Source of the DNA: Blastomussa wellsi
Lineage: Eukaryota > Cnidaria > Anthozoa > Scleractinia > Plerogyridae
Direction: 5' to 3'
Length of the DNA: 64,000 nucleotides
Assembly (NCBI GenBank): GCA_947652115.1
Contig: OX393561.1
Coordinates: 2,306,479 to 2,370,478, forward strand
A program made the position numbers and the translations under genes. Position 1 is the stretch's first letter; each line of letters opens with the position of its first letter. This document shows positions 1-10,446 of this stretch, in pieces. The notes beneath the pieces were generated by a model. That model ran no database searches. It was not told the DNA's origin and saw only the letters and a list, made by a program, of their open reading frames with translations.

Positions 1-112
1 GCTTGTACAAAACTGTCAACATACACTACCAGTAAACTTCGTTCCAATTGCTTCGAAAAAGTCTTCGTGAACATCGTTTTTGTGTTTTTTTTCTAACCTC
101 CATGCTATCAAG

Positions 113-194
113 GTAGTCGTGGCCGAGTGGTTAAGGCGATGGACTAGAAATCCATTGGGGTTTCCCCGCGCAGGTTCGAATCCTGTCGACTACG
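113..194 (+). tRNA. tRNA-Ser(AGA), recombinant copy
   Basis: 82 nt. Acceptor gtagtcg pairs with cgactac and the discriminator is G. The anticodon loop ctagaaa gives AGA; the variable arm is the type II ggggtttcccc; the T-loop is ttcgaat. The internal A box (tggccgagtgg) and B box (ggttcgaatcc) are present, with a T-run about 20 nt downstream. The 5' flank is the AGA type, but the T-stem ends cctgt and the 3' flank (ttaaagagac) is the TGA type, so it is a crossover product. Confidence 0.97.
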
Positions 195-597
195 TTAAAG
201 AGACAACGTTCCCTTTTCAAACGTAACTCATCGATTTTTTCACGCTTGAATACATTTCATTATTTTAGAAAGTAAGAGTGAATTTGTTTCGATTTTCCTT
301 TTCCTTTGGCGTTTTGGTATTTTCAACCAATAAGGCCTGAAAACTTAGCCCCTTCGAATCCGTAGCTCATGCTATTTTTCGCTTCCAGGAAGTAAGAAGT
401 ACATAAAAAAATCACGACTTGCAGTATTTTGATTTTTGTTGTTTCGCCAAAAGAAAACAAGTAGGAAGTGTCCCTTGGGCGATAATTCGGTAATTGGAAA
501 GTATGACTTCTCGAACCGCGGAAATCTATCAAACATTAGCCATGGACATTGCAAAAATAGACAAACATTTGCTTATAACTGAAAACTAAGCATTCTA

Positions 598-669
598 TAG
601 CAGAGCGAGGTCTTGATCCTCAGACCTCTGGGTTATGGGCCCAGCACGCTTCCACTGCGCCACTCTGCT
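598..669 (-). tRNA. Initiator tRNA-Met(CAT)
   Basis: 72 nt. Initiator hallmarks: A1:T72, three consecutive G:C pairs next to the anticodon loop (ctggg/cccag), loop cccataa with C33, and A54 in the T-loop. Discriminator A. The T-arm is a variant shared with the copies at 5015 and 7973: T49:G65 wobble and loop atcaaga. A TTTTT terminator follows about 17 nt after the 3' end. It is head-to-head with the next tRNA-Ser, 112 bp away. Confidence 0.96.
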
Positions 670-781
670 AGCTTGTACAAAACTGTCAACATACACTACC
701 AGTAAACTTCGTTCCAATTGCTTCGAAAAAGTCTTCGTGAACATCGTTTTTGTGTTTTTTTCTAACCTCCATGGTATCAAG

Positions 782-863
782 GTAGTCGTGGCCGAGTGGT
801 TAAGGCGATGGACTAGAAATCCATTGGGGTTTCCCCGCGCAGGTTCGAATCCTGCCGACTACG
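782..863 (+). tRNA. tRNA-Ser(AGA)
   Basis: Standard AGA copy: T-stem cctgc, downstream flank tagaagaggtg, TTTT about 22 nt downstream. Its 5' flank has ccatggtatc where most AGA copies have ccatgctatc, a variant shared only with the copy at 8157. Confidence 0.97.
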
Positions 864-1144
864 TAGAAGAGGTGTACCTCGTTTTCAATCATGACTTAGC
901 TATTTTCAAACCCATGCAAAAAAATCGTTTTGATGATTGTAGAAAGTGACTGTGAATATACTTCGGTTTTCCTGTTCATTTTGCTTTTGCTTTTAGCGTT
1001 ATTTTTATTTTCAACCAATAAGGAGGTCGACGTTTCCTTATTATAGATGTGAAAGTTAGCCCCTTCCCTTCTAGCTCGTGCTGTCTTAGGTTTCCAGGAA
1101 GAGAAATGCAGAAAAACAAAATCGAGACTTCTATTTCCAAACGA

Positions 1145-1173
1145 CCAGCGCGCTTCCAATGCGCCACACTCCT
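1145..1173 (-). pseudogene. iMet 5'-half relic
   Basis: 29 nt match the acceptor, D-arm and start of the anticodon stem of the neighbouring iMet genes at 25 of 29 positions. The anticodon and the 3' half are missing. It is fixed at the same place in every unit. Confidence 0.75.
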
Positions 1174-1401
1174 CACAGGCGATGTCAGGGTGCTCTTTCT
1201 CTGTCACTGTTCAAGACAGAAAAGAAAGGTCCAAGTGTTTCTTAAGCGGTCATTTGTGGAATTGGAAAATATTAATTTTCGAACCGTGAACATCTATATA
1301 TAGAGCATTAACCATGAAAAGGCAAAAATAAACAAATTGTGAAATAATATTTGCTTCAATCATCCTTATAATATGGTCATGAAAAAGGTATAAGCAATAG
1401 A

Positions 1402-1473
1402 CAGCAGAGCGAGGTTTTGATCCTCGGACCTCTGGGTTATGGGCCCAGCACGCTCCCACTGCGCCACTCTGCT
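1402..1473 (-). tRNA. Initiator tRNA-Met(CAT), G73 subtype
   Basis: Intact cloverleaf with the initiator features. The base after the acceptor stem reads G on the gene strand (c1402 on +), so the encoded discriminator is G73, not A73. The D-loop has ggga where the A73 subtype has ggaa. T-loop atcaaaa. A TTTTT run follows downstream. Confidence 0.9.
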
Positions 1474-1587
1474 AGCTGCAGTGTTAAATTGAATCATCAT
1501 ATACTAGGAAACTTCGTTCGAATTGTTTTGCCAAAAAACTCTTCGTGAACGGTTTTTTTTCTTTCTGCTCAACTGCATGATCTCAAG

Positions 1588-1669
1588 GTAGTCGTGGCCG
1601 AGTGGTTAAGGCGATGGACTTGAAATCCATTGGGGGATCCCCGCGCAGGTTCGAATCCTGTCGACTACG
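1588..1669 (+). tRNA. tRNA-Ser(TGA)
   Basis: 82 nt. Anticodon loop cttgaaa gives TGA; the variable arm gggggatcccc is diagnostic of this isoacceptor in the array. The T-stem ends cctgt; 3' flank ttaaagagac; TTTT about 20 nt downstream. Confidence 0.97.
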
Positions 1670-2072
1670 TTAAAGAGACAACGTTCCCTTTTCAAACGGA
1701 ACTCATCGATTTTTTCAGGCTTGAATACATTTCATTATTTTAGAAAGCAAGAGTGAATTTGTTTCGATTTTCCTTTTCCTTTGGCGTTTTGGTATTTTCA
1801 ACCAATAAGGCCTGAAAAGTTAGCCCCTTCGAATCCGTAGCTCATGCTATTTTTCGCTTCCAGGAAGTAAGAAGTACATAAAAAAAACACGACTTGCAGT
1901 ATTTTTATTTTTGCTGTTTCGCCAAAAGAAAAAAGGTACGAAGTGTCCCTTGGGCGATAATTCGGTAATTGGAAAGTATGACTTCTCGAACCGCGGAAAT
2001 CTATCAAACATTAGCCATGGACATCGCAAAAATAGACAAACATTTTCTTATAACTAAAAACTAAGCATTCTA

Positions 2073-2144
2073 TAGCAGAGCGAGGTTTTGATCCTCGGAC
2101 CTCTGGGTTATGGGCCCAGCACGCTTCCACTGCGCCACTCTGCT
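2073..2144 (-). tRNA. Initiator tRNA-Met(CAT), A73 subtype
   Basis: Canonical array iMet: A73, D-loop ggaa, T-stem cgagg/cctcg, T-loop atcaaaa. Followed by a TTTTT run on the gene strand. Confidence 0.97.
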
Positions 2145-2257
2145 AGCTTGTACAAAACTGTCAACATACACTACCAGTAAACTTCGTTCCAATTGCTTCG
2201 AAAAAGTCTTCGTGAACATCGTTTTTGTGTTTTTTTTCTAACCTCCATGCTATCAAG

Positions 2258-2339
2258 GTAGTCGTGGCCGAGTGGTTAAGGCGATGGACTAGAAATCCAT
2301 TGGGGTTTCCCCGCGCAGGTTCGAATCCTGCCGACTACG
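2258..2339 (+). tRNA. tRNA-Ser(AGA)
   Basis: Identical in its tRNA body to the copies at 782, 6676, 8157 and 9636. The upstream T-run is eight T long, as in the copies at 6676 and 9636. Confidence 0.97.
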
Positions 2340-2625
2340 TAGAAGAGGTGTACCTCGTTTTCAATCATGACTTAGCTATTTTCAAACCCATGCAAAAAAA
2401 TCGTTTTGATGATTGTAGAAAGTGACTGTAAATATATTTCGGTTTTCCTGTTCATTTTGCTTTTGCTTTTAGCGTTATTTTTATTTTCAACCAATAAGGA
2501 GGTCGACGTTTCCTTATTATAGATGTGAAAGTTAGCCCCTTCCCTTCTAGCTCGTGCTGTCTTAGGTTTCCAGGAAGAGAAATGCAGAAAAACAAAATCG
2601 TTAGAGACTTCTATTTTCCAAACGA

Positions 2626-2654
2626 CGAGCGCGCTTCCAATGCGCCACACTCCT
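2626..2654 (-). pseudogene. iMet 5'-half relic
   Basis: Same relic as at 1145 with one extra change (cgagcg instead of ccagcg). Confidence 0.72.
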
Positions 2655-2882
2655 CACAGGCGATGTCAGGGTGCTCTTTCTCTGTCACTGTTCAAGACAG
2701 AAAAGAAAGGTCCAAGTGTTTCTTAAGCGGTCATTTGTGGAATTGGAAAATATTAATTTTCGAACCGTGAACATCTATATATAGAGCATTAACCATGAAA
2801 AGGCAAAAATAAACAAATTGTGAAATAATATTTGCTTCAATCATCCTTATAATATGGTCATGAAAAAGGTATAAGCAATAGA

Positions 2883-2954
2883 CAGCAGAGCGAGGTTTTG
2901 ATCCTCGGACCTCTGGGTTATGGGCCCAGCACGCTCCCACTGCGCCACTCTGCT
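2883..2954 (-). tRNA. Initiator tRNA-Met(CAT), G73 subtype
   Basis: Body identical to the copy at 1402; encoded discriminator G. Confidence 0.9.
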
Positions 2955-3068
2955 AGCTGCAGTGTTAAATTGAATCATCATATACTAGCAAACTTCGTTC
3001 GAATTGTTTTGCCAAAAAACTCTTCGTGAACGGTTTTTTTTCTTTCTGCTCAACTGCATGATCTCAAG

Positions 3069-3150
3069 GTAGTCGTGGCCGAGTGGTTAAGGCGATGGAC
3101 TTGAAATCCATTGGGGGATCCCCGCGCAGGTTCGAATCCTGTCGACTACG
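3069..3150 (+). tRNA. tRNA-Ser(TGA)
   Basis: Body identical to the copy at 1588. The 3' spacer has aactcaccg where the 1588 copy has aactcatcg. Confidence 0.97.
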
Positions 3151-3554
3151 TTAAAGAGACAACGTTCCCTTTTCAAACGGAACTCACCGATTTTTTCAGG
3201 CTTGAATACATTTCATTATTTTAGAAAGTAAGAGTGAATTTGTTTCGATTTTCCTTTTCCTTTGGCGTTTTGGTATTTTCAACCAATAAGGCCTGAAAAG
3301 TTAGCCCCTTCGAATCCGTAGCTCATGCTATTTTTCGCTTCCAGGAAGTAAGAAGTACATAAAAAAAAACACGACTTGCAGTATTTTTATTTTTGCTGTT
3401 TTGCCAAAAGAAAAAAGGTACGAAGTGTCCCTTGGGCGATAATTCGGTAATTGGAAAGTATGACTTCTCGAACCGCGGAAATCTATCAAACATTAGCCAT
3501 GGACATCGCAAAAATAGACAAATATTTGCTTATAACTAAAAACTAAGCATTCTA

Positions 3555-3626
3555 TAGCAGAGCGAGGTTTTGATCCTCGGACCTCTGGGTTATGGGCCCA
3601 GCACGCTTCCACTGCGCCACTCTGCT
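3555..3626 (-). tRNA. Initiator tRNA-Met(CAT), A73 subtype
   Basis: Canonical body, same as 2073. Head-to-head with Ser-AGA at 3739 across 112 bp. Confidence 0.97.
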
Positions 3627-3738
3627 AGCTTGTACAAAACTGTCAACATACACTACCAGTAAACTTCGTTCCAATTGCTTCGAAAAAGTCTTCGTGAACA
3701 TCGTTTTTGTGTTTTTTTCTAACCTCCATGCTATCAAG

Positions 3739-3820
3739 GTAGTCGTGGCCGAGTGGTTAAGGCGATGGACTAGAAATCCATTGGGGTTTCCCCGCGCAGG
3801 TTCGAATCTTGCCGACTACG
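3739..3820 (+). tRNA. tRNA-Ser(AGA), T-stem variant
   Basis: Reads cgaatctt where other copies read cgaatcct. This turns a T-stem G:C pair into G:U and changes the last B-box base. The copy at 11116, five units away, shares the change. Confidence 0.93.
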
Positions 3821-4106
3821 TAGAAGAGGTGTACCTCGCTTTCAATCATGACTTAGCTATTTTCAAACCCATGCAAAAAAATCGTTTTGATGATTGTAGA
3901 AAGTGACTGTAAATATATTTCGGTTTTCCTGTTCATTTTGCTTTTGCTTTTAGCGTTATTTTTATTTTCAACCAATAAGGAGGTCGACGTTTCCTTATTA
4001 TAGATGTGAAAGTTAGCCCCTTCCCTTCTAGCTCGTGCTGTCTTAGGTTTCCAGGAAGAGAAATGCAGAAAAACAAAATCGTTAGAGACTTCTATTTTCC
4101 AAACGA

Positions 4107-4128
4107 CCAGCGCGCTTCCAATGCGCCA
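4107..4128 (-). pseudogene. iMet 5'-half relic, truncated
   Basis: Relic shortened by a deletion of about 21 bp that removes its acceptor part and the cctcacaggcgatg spacer. This explains the short 1461-bp unit. Confidence 0.65.
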
Positions 4129-4342
4129 GGGTGCTCTTTCTCTGTCACTGTTCAAGACAGAAAAGAAAGGTCCAAGTGTTTCTTAAGCGGTCATTTGTGG
4201 AATTGGAAAATATTAATTTTCGAACCGTGAACATCTATATATAGAGCATTAACCATGAAAAGGCAAAAATAAACAAATTGTGAAATAATATTTGCTTCAA
4301 TCATCCTTATAATATGGTCATGAAAAAGGTATAAGCAATAGA

Positions 4343-4414
4343 TAGCAGAGCGAGGTTTTGATCCTCGGACCTCTGGGTTATGGGCCCAGCACGCTCCCAC
4401 AGCGCCACTCTGGT
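4343..4414 (-). pseudogene. Initiator tRNA-Met copy, probably inactive
   Basis: Encodes A73, but two structural bases are changed. G2 is C, giving a C:C mismatch with position 71 in the acceptor stem. A14 is T, which alters an invariant tertiary base inside the A box (tggcgctgtgg). Probably a pseudogene; the rest of the body is intact. Confidence 0.75.
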
Positions 4415-4529
4415 AGCTGCAGTGTTAAATAGAATCATCATATACTAGGAAACTTCGTTCGAATTGTTTTGCCAAAAAGCTCTTCGTGAACGCTGTTTTT
4501 TTCTTTCTGCTCAACTGCATGATCTCAAG

Positions 4530-4611
4530 GTAGTCGTGGCCAAGTGGTGAAGGCGATGGACTTGAAATCCATTGGGGGATCCCCGCGCAGGTTCGAATCC
4601 TGTCGACTACG
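4530..4611 (+). tRNA. tRNA-Ser(TGA), D-arm variant
   Basis: D-arm reads ggccaagtggtgaagg where the others read ggccgagtggttaagg (two changes). Stems still pair and the A box still fits its consensus, so activity is plausible. Confidence 0.9.
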
Positions 4612-5014
4612 TTAAAGAGACAACGTTCCCTTTTCAAACGTAACTCATCGATTTTTTCAGGCTTGAATACATTTCATTATTTTAGAAAGTAAGAGTGAAT
4701 TTGTTTCGATTTTCCTTTTCCTTTGGCGTTTTGGTATTTTCAACCAATAAGGCCTGAAAACTTAGCCCCTTCGAATCCGTAGCTCATGCTATTTTTCGCT
4801 TCCAGGAAGTAAGAAGTACATAAAAAAATCACGACTTGCAGTATTTTGATTTTTGTTGTTTCGCCAAAAGAAAACAAGTAGGAAGTGTCCCTTGGGCGAT
4901 AATTCGGTAATTGGAAAGTATGACTTCTCGAACCGCGGAAATCTATCAAACATTAGCCATGGACATTGCAAAAATAGACAAACATTTGCTTATAACTGAA
5001 AACTAAGCATTCTA

Positions 5015-5086
5015 TAGCAGAGCGAGGTCTTGATCCTCAGACCTCTGGGTTATGGGCCCAGCACGCTTCCACTGCGCCACTCTGCT
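5015..5086 (-). tRNA. Initiator tRNA-Met(CAT), T-arm variant
   Basis: A73 copy with the T49:G65 and atcaaga variant of the copy at 598, exactly 4417 bp away. Confidence 0.95.
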
Positions 5087-5198
5087 AGCTTGTACAAAAC
5101 TGTCAACATACACTACCAGTAAACTTCGTTCCAATTGCTTCGAAAAAGTCTTCGTGAACATCGTTTTTGTGTTTTTTTCTAACCTCCATGCTATCAAG

Positions 5199-5280
5199 GT
5201 AGTCGTGGCCGAGTGGTTAAGGCAATGGACTAGAAATCCATTGGGGTTTCCCCGCGCAGGTTCGAATCCTGCCGACTACG
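5199..5280 (+). tRNA. tRNA-Ser(AGA), A26 variant
   Basis: ggcaatgg replaces ggcgatgg, putting A at position 26 between the D and anticodon stems. Stems are unaffected. Confidence 0.93.
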
Positions 5281-5565
5281 TAGAAGAGGTGTACCTCGTT
5301 TTCAATCATGACTTAGCTATTTTCAAACCCATGCAAAAAAATCGTTTTGATGATTGTAGAAAGTGACTGTAAATATACTTCGGTTTTCCTGTTCATTTTG
5401 CTTTTGCTTTTAGCGTTATTTTTATTTTCAACCAATAAGGAGGTCGACGTTTCCTTATTATAGATGTGAAAGTTAGCCCCTTCCCTTCTAGCTCGTGCTG
5501 TCTTAGGTTTCCAGGAAGAGAAATGCAGAAAAACAAAATCGTTAGAGACTTCTATTTCCAAACGA

Positions 5566-5594
5566 CCAGCGCGCTTCCAATGCGCCACACTCCT
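5566..5594 (-). pseudogene. iMet 5'-half relic
   Basis: Same as the relic at 1145. The preceding spacer has one T fewer (ctatttcca), a marker shared with the units at 1145 and 8524. Confidence 0.72.
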
Positions 5595-5822
5595 CACAGG
5601 CGATGTCAGGGTGCTCTTTCTCTGTCACTGTTCAAGACAGAAAAGAAAGGTCCAAGTGTTTCTTAAGCGGTCATTTGTGGAATTGGAAAATATTAATTTT
5701 CGAACCGTGAACATCTATATATAGAGCATTAACCATGAAAAGGCAAAAATAAACAAATTGTGAAATAATATTTGCTTCAATCATCCTTATAATATGGTCA
5801 TGAAAAAGGTATAAGCAATAGA

Positions 5823-5894
5823 CAGCAGAGCGAGGTTTTGATCCTCGGACCTCTGGGTTATGGGCCCAGCACGCTCCCACTGCGCCACTCTGCT
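5823..5894 (-). tRNA. Initiator tRNA-Met(CAT), G73 subtype
   Basis: Body as at 1402; encoded discriminator G. Confidence 0.9.
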
Positions 5895-6008
5895 AGCTGC
5901 AGTGTTAAATTGAATCATCATATACTAGGAAACTTCGTTCGAATTGTTTTGCCAAAAAACTCTTCGTGAACGGTTTTTTTTCTTTCTGCTCAACTGCATG
6001 ATCTCAAG

Positions 6009-6090
6009 GTAGTCGTGGCCGAGTGGTTAAGGCGATGGACTTGAAATCCATTGGGGGATCCCCGCGCAGGTTCGAATCCTGTCGACTACG
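6009..6090 (+). tRNA. tRNA-Ser(TGA)
   Basis: Body as at 1588; flanks match the 1588 unit most closely (4421 bp away). Confidence 0.97.
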
Positions 6091-6493
6091 TTAAAGAGAC
6101 AACGTTCCCTTTTCAAACGGAACTCATCGATTTTTTCAGGCTTGAATACATTTCATTATTTTAGAAAGCAAGAGTGAATTTGTTTCGATTTTCCTTTTCC
6201 TTTGGCGTTTTGGTATTTTCAACCAATAAGGCCTGAAAAGTTAGCCCCTTCGAATCCGTAGCTCATGCTATTTTTCGCTTCCAGGAAGTAAGAAGTACAT
6301 AAAAAAAACACGACTTGCAGTATTTTTATTTTTGCTGTTTCGCCAAAAGAAAAAAGGTACGAAGTGTCCCTTGGGCGATAATTCGGTAATTGGAAAGTAT
6401 GACTTCTCGAACCGCGGAAATCTATCAAACATTAGCCATGGACATCGCAAAAATAGACAAACATTTTCTTATAACTAAAAACTAAGCATTCTA

Positions 6494-6562
6494 TAGCAGA
6501 GCGAGGTTTTGATCCTCGGACCTCTGGGTTATGGGCCCAGCACGCTTCCACTGCGCTCTGCT
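6494..6562 (-). pseudogene. Initiator tRNA-Met with 3-nt deletion
   Basis: 69 nt. The D-arm side reads agcagagcgcagtgg, so T8, G9 and G10 are gone. This removes the acceptor-D linker, the first D-stem pair and the start of the A box. Unlikely to be transcribed or to fold. Confidence 0.85.
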
Positions 6563-6675
6563 AGCTTGTACAAAACTGTCAACATACACTACCAGTAAAC
6601 TTCGTTCCAATTGCTTCGAAAAAGTCTTCGTGAACATCGTTTTTGTGTTTTTTTTCTAACCTCCATGCTATCAAG

Positions 6676-6757
6676 GTAGTCGTGGCCGAGTGGTTAAGGC
6701 GATGGACTAGAAATCCATTGGGGTTTCCCCGCGCAGGTTCGAATCCTGCCGACTACG
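6676..6757 (+). tRNA. tRNA-Ser(AGA)
   Basis: Standard AGA body; long upstream T-run as at 2258. Confidence 0.97.
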
Positions 6758-7043
6758 TAGAAGAGGTGTACCTCGTTTTCAATCATGACTTAGCTATTTT
6801 CAAACCCATGCAAAAAAATCGTTTTGATGATTGTAGAAAGTGACTGTAAATATATTTCGGTTTTCCTGTTCATTTTGCTTTTGCTTTTAGCGTTATTTTT
6901 ATTTTCAACCAATAAGGAGGTCGACGTTTTCTTATTATAGATGTGAAAGTTAGCCCCTTCCCTTCTAGCTCGTGCTGTCTTAGGTTTCCAGGAAGAGAAA
7001 TGCAGAAAAACAAAATCGTTAGAGACTTCTATTTTCCAAACGA

Positions 7044-7072
7044 CCAGCGCGCTTCCAATGCGCCACACTCCT
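7044..7072 (-). pseudogene. iMet 5'-half relic
   Basis: Same sequence as the relic at 1145. Confidence 0.72.
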
Positions 7073-7300
7073 CACAGGCGATGTCAGGGTGCTCTTTCTC
7101 TGTCACTGTTCAAGACAGAAAAGAAAGGTCCAAGTGTTTCTTAAGCGGTCATTTGTGGAATTGGAAAATATTAATTTTCGAACCGTGAACATCTATATAT
7201 TAAGCATTAACCATGAAAAGGCAAAAATGAACAAATTGTGAAATAATATTTGCTTCAATCATCCTTATAATATGGTCCTGAAAAAGGTATAAGCAATAGA

Positions 7301-7372
7301 CAGCAGAGCGAGGTTTTGATCCTCGGACCTCTGGGTTATGGGCCCAGCACGCTCCCACTGCGCCACTCTGCT
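7301..7372 (-). tRNA. Initiator tRNA-Met(CAT), G73 subtype
   Basis: Body as at 1402; encoded discriminator G. The trailer reads tcctgaaaaagg where most units have tcatgaaaaagg, shared with the copy at 10261. Confidence 0.9.
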
Positions 7373-7486
7373 AGCTGCAGTGTTAAATTGAATCATCATA
7401 TACTAGGAAACTTCGTTCGAATTGTTTTGCCAAAAAACTCTTCGTGAACGGTTTTTTTTCTTTCTGCTCAACTGCATGATCTCAAG

Positions 7487-7568
7487 GTAGTCGTGGCCGA
7501 GTGGTTAAGGCGATGGACTTGAAATCCATTGGGGGATCCCCGCGCAGGTTCGAATCCTGTCGACTACG
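7487..7568 (+). tRNA. tRNA-Ser(TGA)
   Basis: Body as at 1588; spacer markers (aactcaccg) as at 3069. Confidence 0.97.
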
Positions 7569-7972
7569 TTAAAGAGACAACGTTCCCTTTTCAAACGGAA
7601 CTCACCGATTTTTTCAGGCTTGAATACATTTCATTATTTTAGAAAGTAAGAGTGAATTTGTTTCGATTTTCCTTTTCCTTTGGCGTTTTGGTATTTTCAA
7701 CCAATAAGGCCTGAAAAGTTAGCCCCTTCGAATCCGTAGCTCATGCTATTTTTCGCTTCCAGGAAGTAAGAAGTACATAAAAAAAAACACGACTTGCAGT
7801 ATTTTTATTTTTGCTGTTTTGCCAAAAGAAAAAAGGTACGAAGTGTCCCTTGGGCGATAATTCGGTAATTGGAAAGTATGACTTCTCGAACCGCGGAAAT
7901 CTATCAAACATTAGCCATGGACATTGCAAAAATAGACAAACATTTGCTTATAACTGAAAACTAAGCATTCTA

Positions 7973-8044
7973 TAGCAGAGCGAGGTCTTGATCCTCAGAC
8001 CTCTGGGTTATGGGCCCAGCACGCTTCCACTGCGCCACTCTGCT
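7973..8044 (-). tRNA. Initiator tRNA-Met(CAT), T-arm variant
   Basis: A73 copy with the 598/5015 T-arm variant; 2958 bp from the copy at 5015. Confidence 0.95.
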
Positions 8045-8156
8045 AGCTTGTACAAAACTGTCAACATACACTACCAGTAAACTTCGTTCCAATTGCTTCG
8101 AAAAAGTCTTCGTGAACATCGTTTTTGTGTTTTTTTCTAACCTCCATGGTATCAAG

Positions 8157-8238
8157 GTAGTCGTGGCCGAGTGGTTAAGGCGATGGACTAGAAATCCATT
8201 GGGGTTTCCCCGCGCAGGTTCGAATCCTGCCGACTACG
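8157..8238 (+). tRNA. tRNA-Ser(AGA)
   Basis: Standard body; 5' flank ccatggtatc as at 782. Confidence 0.97.
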
Positions 8239-8523
8239 TAGAAGAGGTGTACCTCGTTTTCAATCATGACTTAGCTATTTTCAAACCCATGCAAAAAAAT
8301 CGTTTTGATGATTGTAGAAAGTGACTGTAAATATACTTCGGTTTTCCTGTTCATTTTGCTTTTGCTTTTAGCGTTATTTTTATTTTCAACCAATAAGGAG
8401 GTCGACGTTTCCTTATTATAGATGTGAAAGTTAGCCCCTTCCCTTCTAGCTCGTGCTGTCTTAGGTTTCCAGGAAGAGAAATGCAGAAAAACAAAATCGT
8501 TAGAGACTTCTATTTCCAAACGA

Positions 8524-8552
8524 CCAGCGCGCTTCCAATGCGCCACACTCCT
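8524..8552 (-). pseudogene. iMet 5'-half relic
   Basis: Same as the relic at 1145, including the one-T-shorter spacer. Confidence 0.72.
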
Positions 8553-8780
8553 CACAGGCGATGTCAGGGTGCTCTTTCTCTGTCACTGTTCAAGACAGAA
8601 AAGAAAGGTCCAAGTGTTTCTTAAGCGGTCATTTGTGGAATTGGAAAATATTAATTTTCGAACCGTGAACATCTATATATAGAGCATTAACCATGAAAAG
8701 GCAAAAATAAACAAATTGTGAAATAATATTTGCTTCAATCATCCTTATAATATGGTCATGAAAAAGGTATAAGCAATAGA

Positions 8781-8852
8781 CAGCAGAGCGAGGTTTTGAT
8801 CCTCGGACCTCTGGGTTATGGGCCCAGCACGCTCCCACTGCGCCACTCTGCT
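8781..8852 (-). tRNA. Initiator tRNA-Met(CAT), G73 subtype
   Basis: Body as at 1402; encoded discriminator G. Confidence 0.9.
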
Positions 8853-8966
8853 AGCTGCAGTGTTAAATTGAATCATCATATACTAGGAAACTTCGTTCGA
8901 ATTGTTTTGCCAAAAAACTCTTCGTGAACGGTTTTTTTTCTTTCTGCTCAACTGCATGATCTCAAG

Positions 8967-9048
8967 GTAGTCGTGGCCGAGTGGTTAAGGCGATGGACTT
9001 GAAATCCATTGGGGGATCCCCGCGCAGGTTCGAATCCTGTCGACTACG
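8967..9048 (+). tRNA. tRNA-Ser(TGA)
   Basis: Body as at 1588; flanks as in the 6009 unit, 2958 bp away. Confidence 0.97.
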
Positions 9049-9450
9049 TTAAAGAGACAACGTTCCCTTTTCAAACGGAACTCATCGATTTTTTCAGGCT
9101 TGAATACATTTCATTATTTTAGAAAGCAAGAGTGAATTTGTTTCGATTTTCCTTTTCCTTTGGCGTTTTGGTATTTTCAACCAATAAGGCCTGAAAAGTT
9201 AGCCCCTTCGAATCCGTAGCTCATGCTATTTTTCGCTTCCAGGAAGTAAGAAGTACATAAAAAAACACGACTTGCAGTATTTTTATTTTTGCTGTTTCGC
9301 CAAAAGAAAAAAGGTACGAAGTGTCCCTTGGGCGATAATTCGGTAATTGGAAAGTATGACTTCTCGAACCGCGGAAATCTATCAAACATTAGCCATGGAC
9401 ATCGCAAAAATAGACAAACATTTTCTTATAACTAAAAACTAAGCATTCTA

Positions 9451-9522
9451 TAGCAGAGCGAGGTTTTGATCCTCGGACCTCTGGGTTATGGGCCCAGCAC
9501 GCTTCCACTGCGCCACTCTGCT
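9451..9522 (-). tRNA. Initiator tRNA-Met(CAT), A73 subtype
   Basis: Canonical body as at 2073. This is the undamaged counterpart of the deleted copy at 6494. Confidence 0.97.
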
Positions 9523-9635
9523 AGCTTGTACAAAACTGTCAACATACACTACCAGTAAACTTCGTTCCAATTGCTTCGAAAAAGTCTTCGTGAACATCGT
9601 TTTTGTGTTTTTTTTCTAACCTCCATGCTATCAAG

Positions 9636-9717
9636 GTAGTCGTGGCCGAGTGGTTAAGGCGATGGACTAGAAATCCATTGGGGTTTCCCCGCGCAGGTTC
9701 GAATCCTGCCGACTACG
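9636..9717 (+). tRNA. tRNA-Ser(AGA)
   Basis: Standard AGA body; flanks as at 6676. Confidence 0.97.
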
Positions 9718-10003
9718 TAGAAGAGGTGTACCTCGTTTTCAATCATGACTTAGCTATTTTCAAACCCATGCAAAAAAATCGTTTTGATGATTGTAGAAAG
9801 TGACTGTAAATATATTTCGGTTTTCCTGTTCATTTTGCTTTTGCTTTTAGCGTTATTTTTATTTTCAACCAATAAGGAGGTCGACGTTTTCTTATTATAG
9901 ATGTGAAAGTTAGCCCCTTCCCTTCTAGCTCGTGCTGTCTTAGGTTTCCAGGAAGAGAAATGCAGAAAAACAAAATCGTTAGAGACTTCTATTTTCCAAA
10001 CGA

Positions 10004-10032
10004 CCAGCGCGCTTCCAATGCGCCACACTCCT
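10004..10032 (-). pseudogene. iMet 5'-half relic
   Basis: Same sequence as the relic at 7044. Confidence 0.72.
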
Positions 10033-10260
10033 CACAGGCGATGTCAGGGTGCTCTTTCTCTGTCACTGTTCAAGACAGAAAAGAAAGGTCCAAGTGTTTC
10101 TTAAGCGGTCATTTGTGGAATTGGAAAATATTAATTTTCGAACCGTGAACATCTATATATTAAGCATTAACCATGAAAAGGCAAAAATAAACAAATTGTG
10201 AAATAATATTTGCTTCAATCATCCTTATAATATGGTCCTGAAAAAGGTATAAGCAATAGA

Positions 10261-10332
10261 CAGCAGAGCGAGGTTTTGATCCTCGGACCTCTGGGTTATG
10301 GGCCCAGCACGCTCCCACTGCGCCACTCTGCT
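10261..10332 (-). tRNA. Initiator tRNA-Met(CAT), G73 subtype
   Basis: Body as at 1402; encoded discriminator G; tcctg trailer marker as at 7301. Confidence 0.9.
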
Positions 10333-10446
10333 AGCTGCAGTGTTAAATTGAATCATCATATACTAGGAAACTTCGTTCGAATTGTTTTGCCAAAAAACTC
10401 TTCGTGAACGGTTTTTTTTCTTTCTGCTCAACTGCATGATCTCAAG

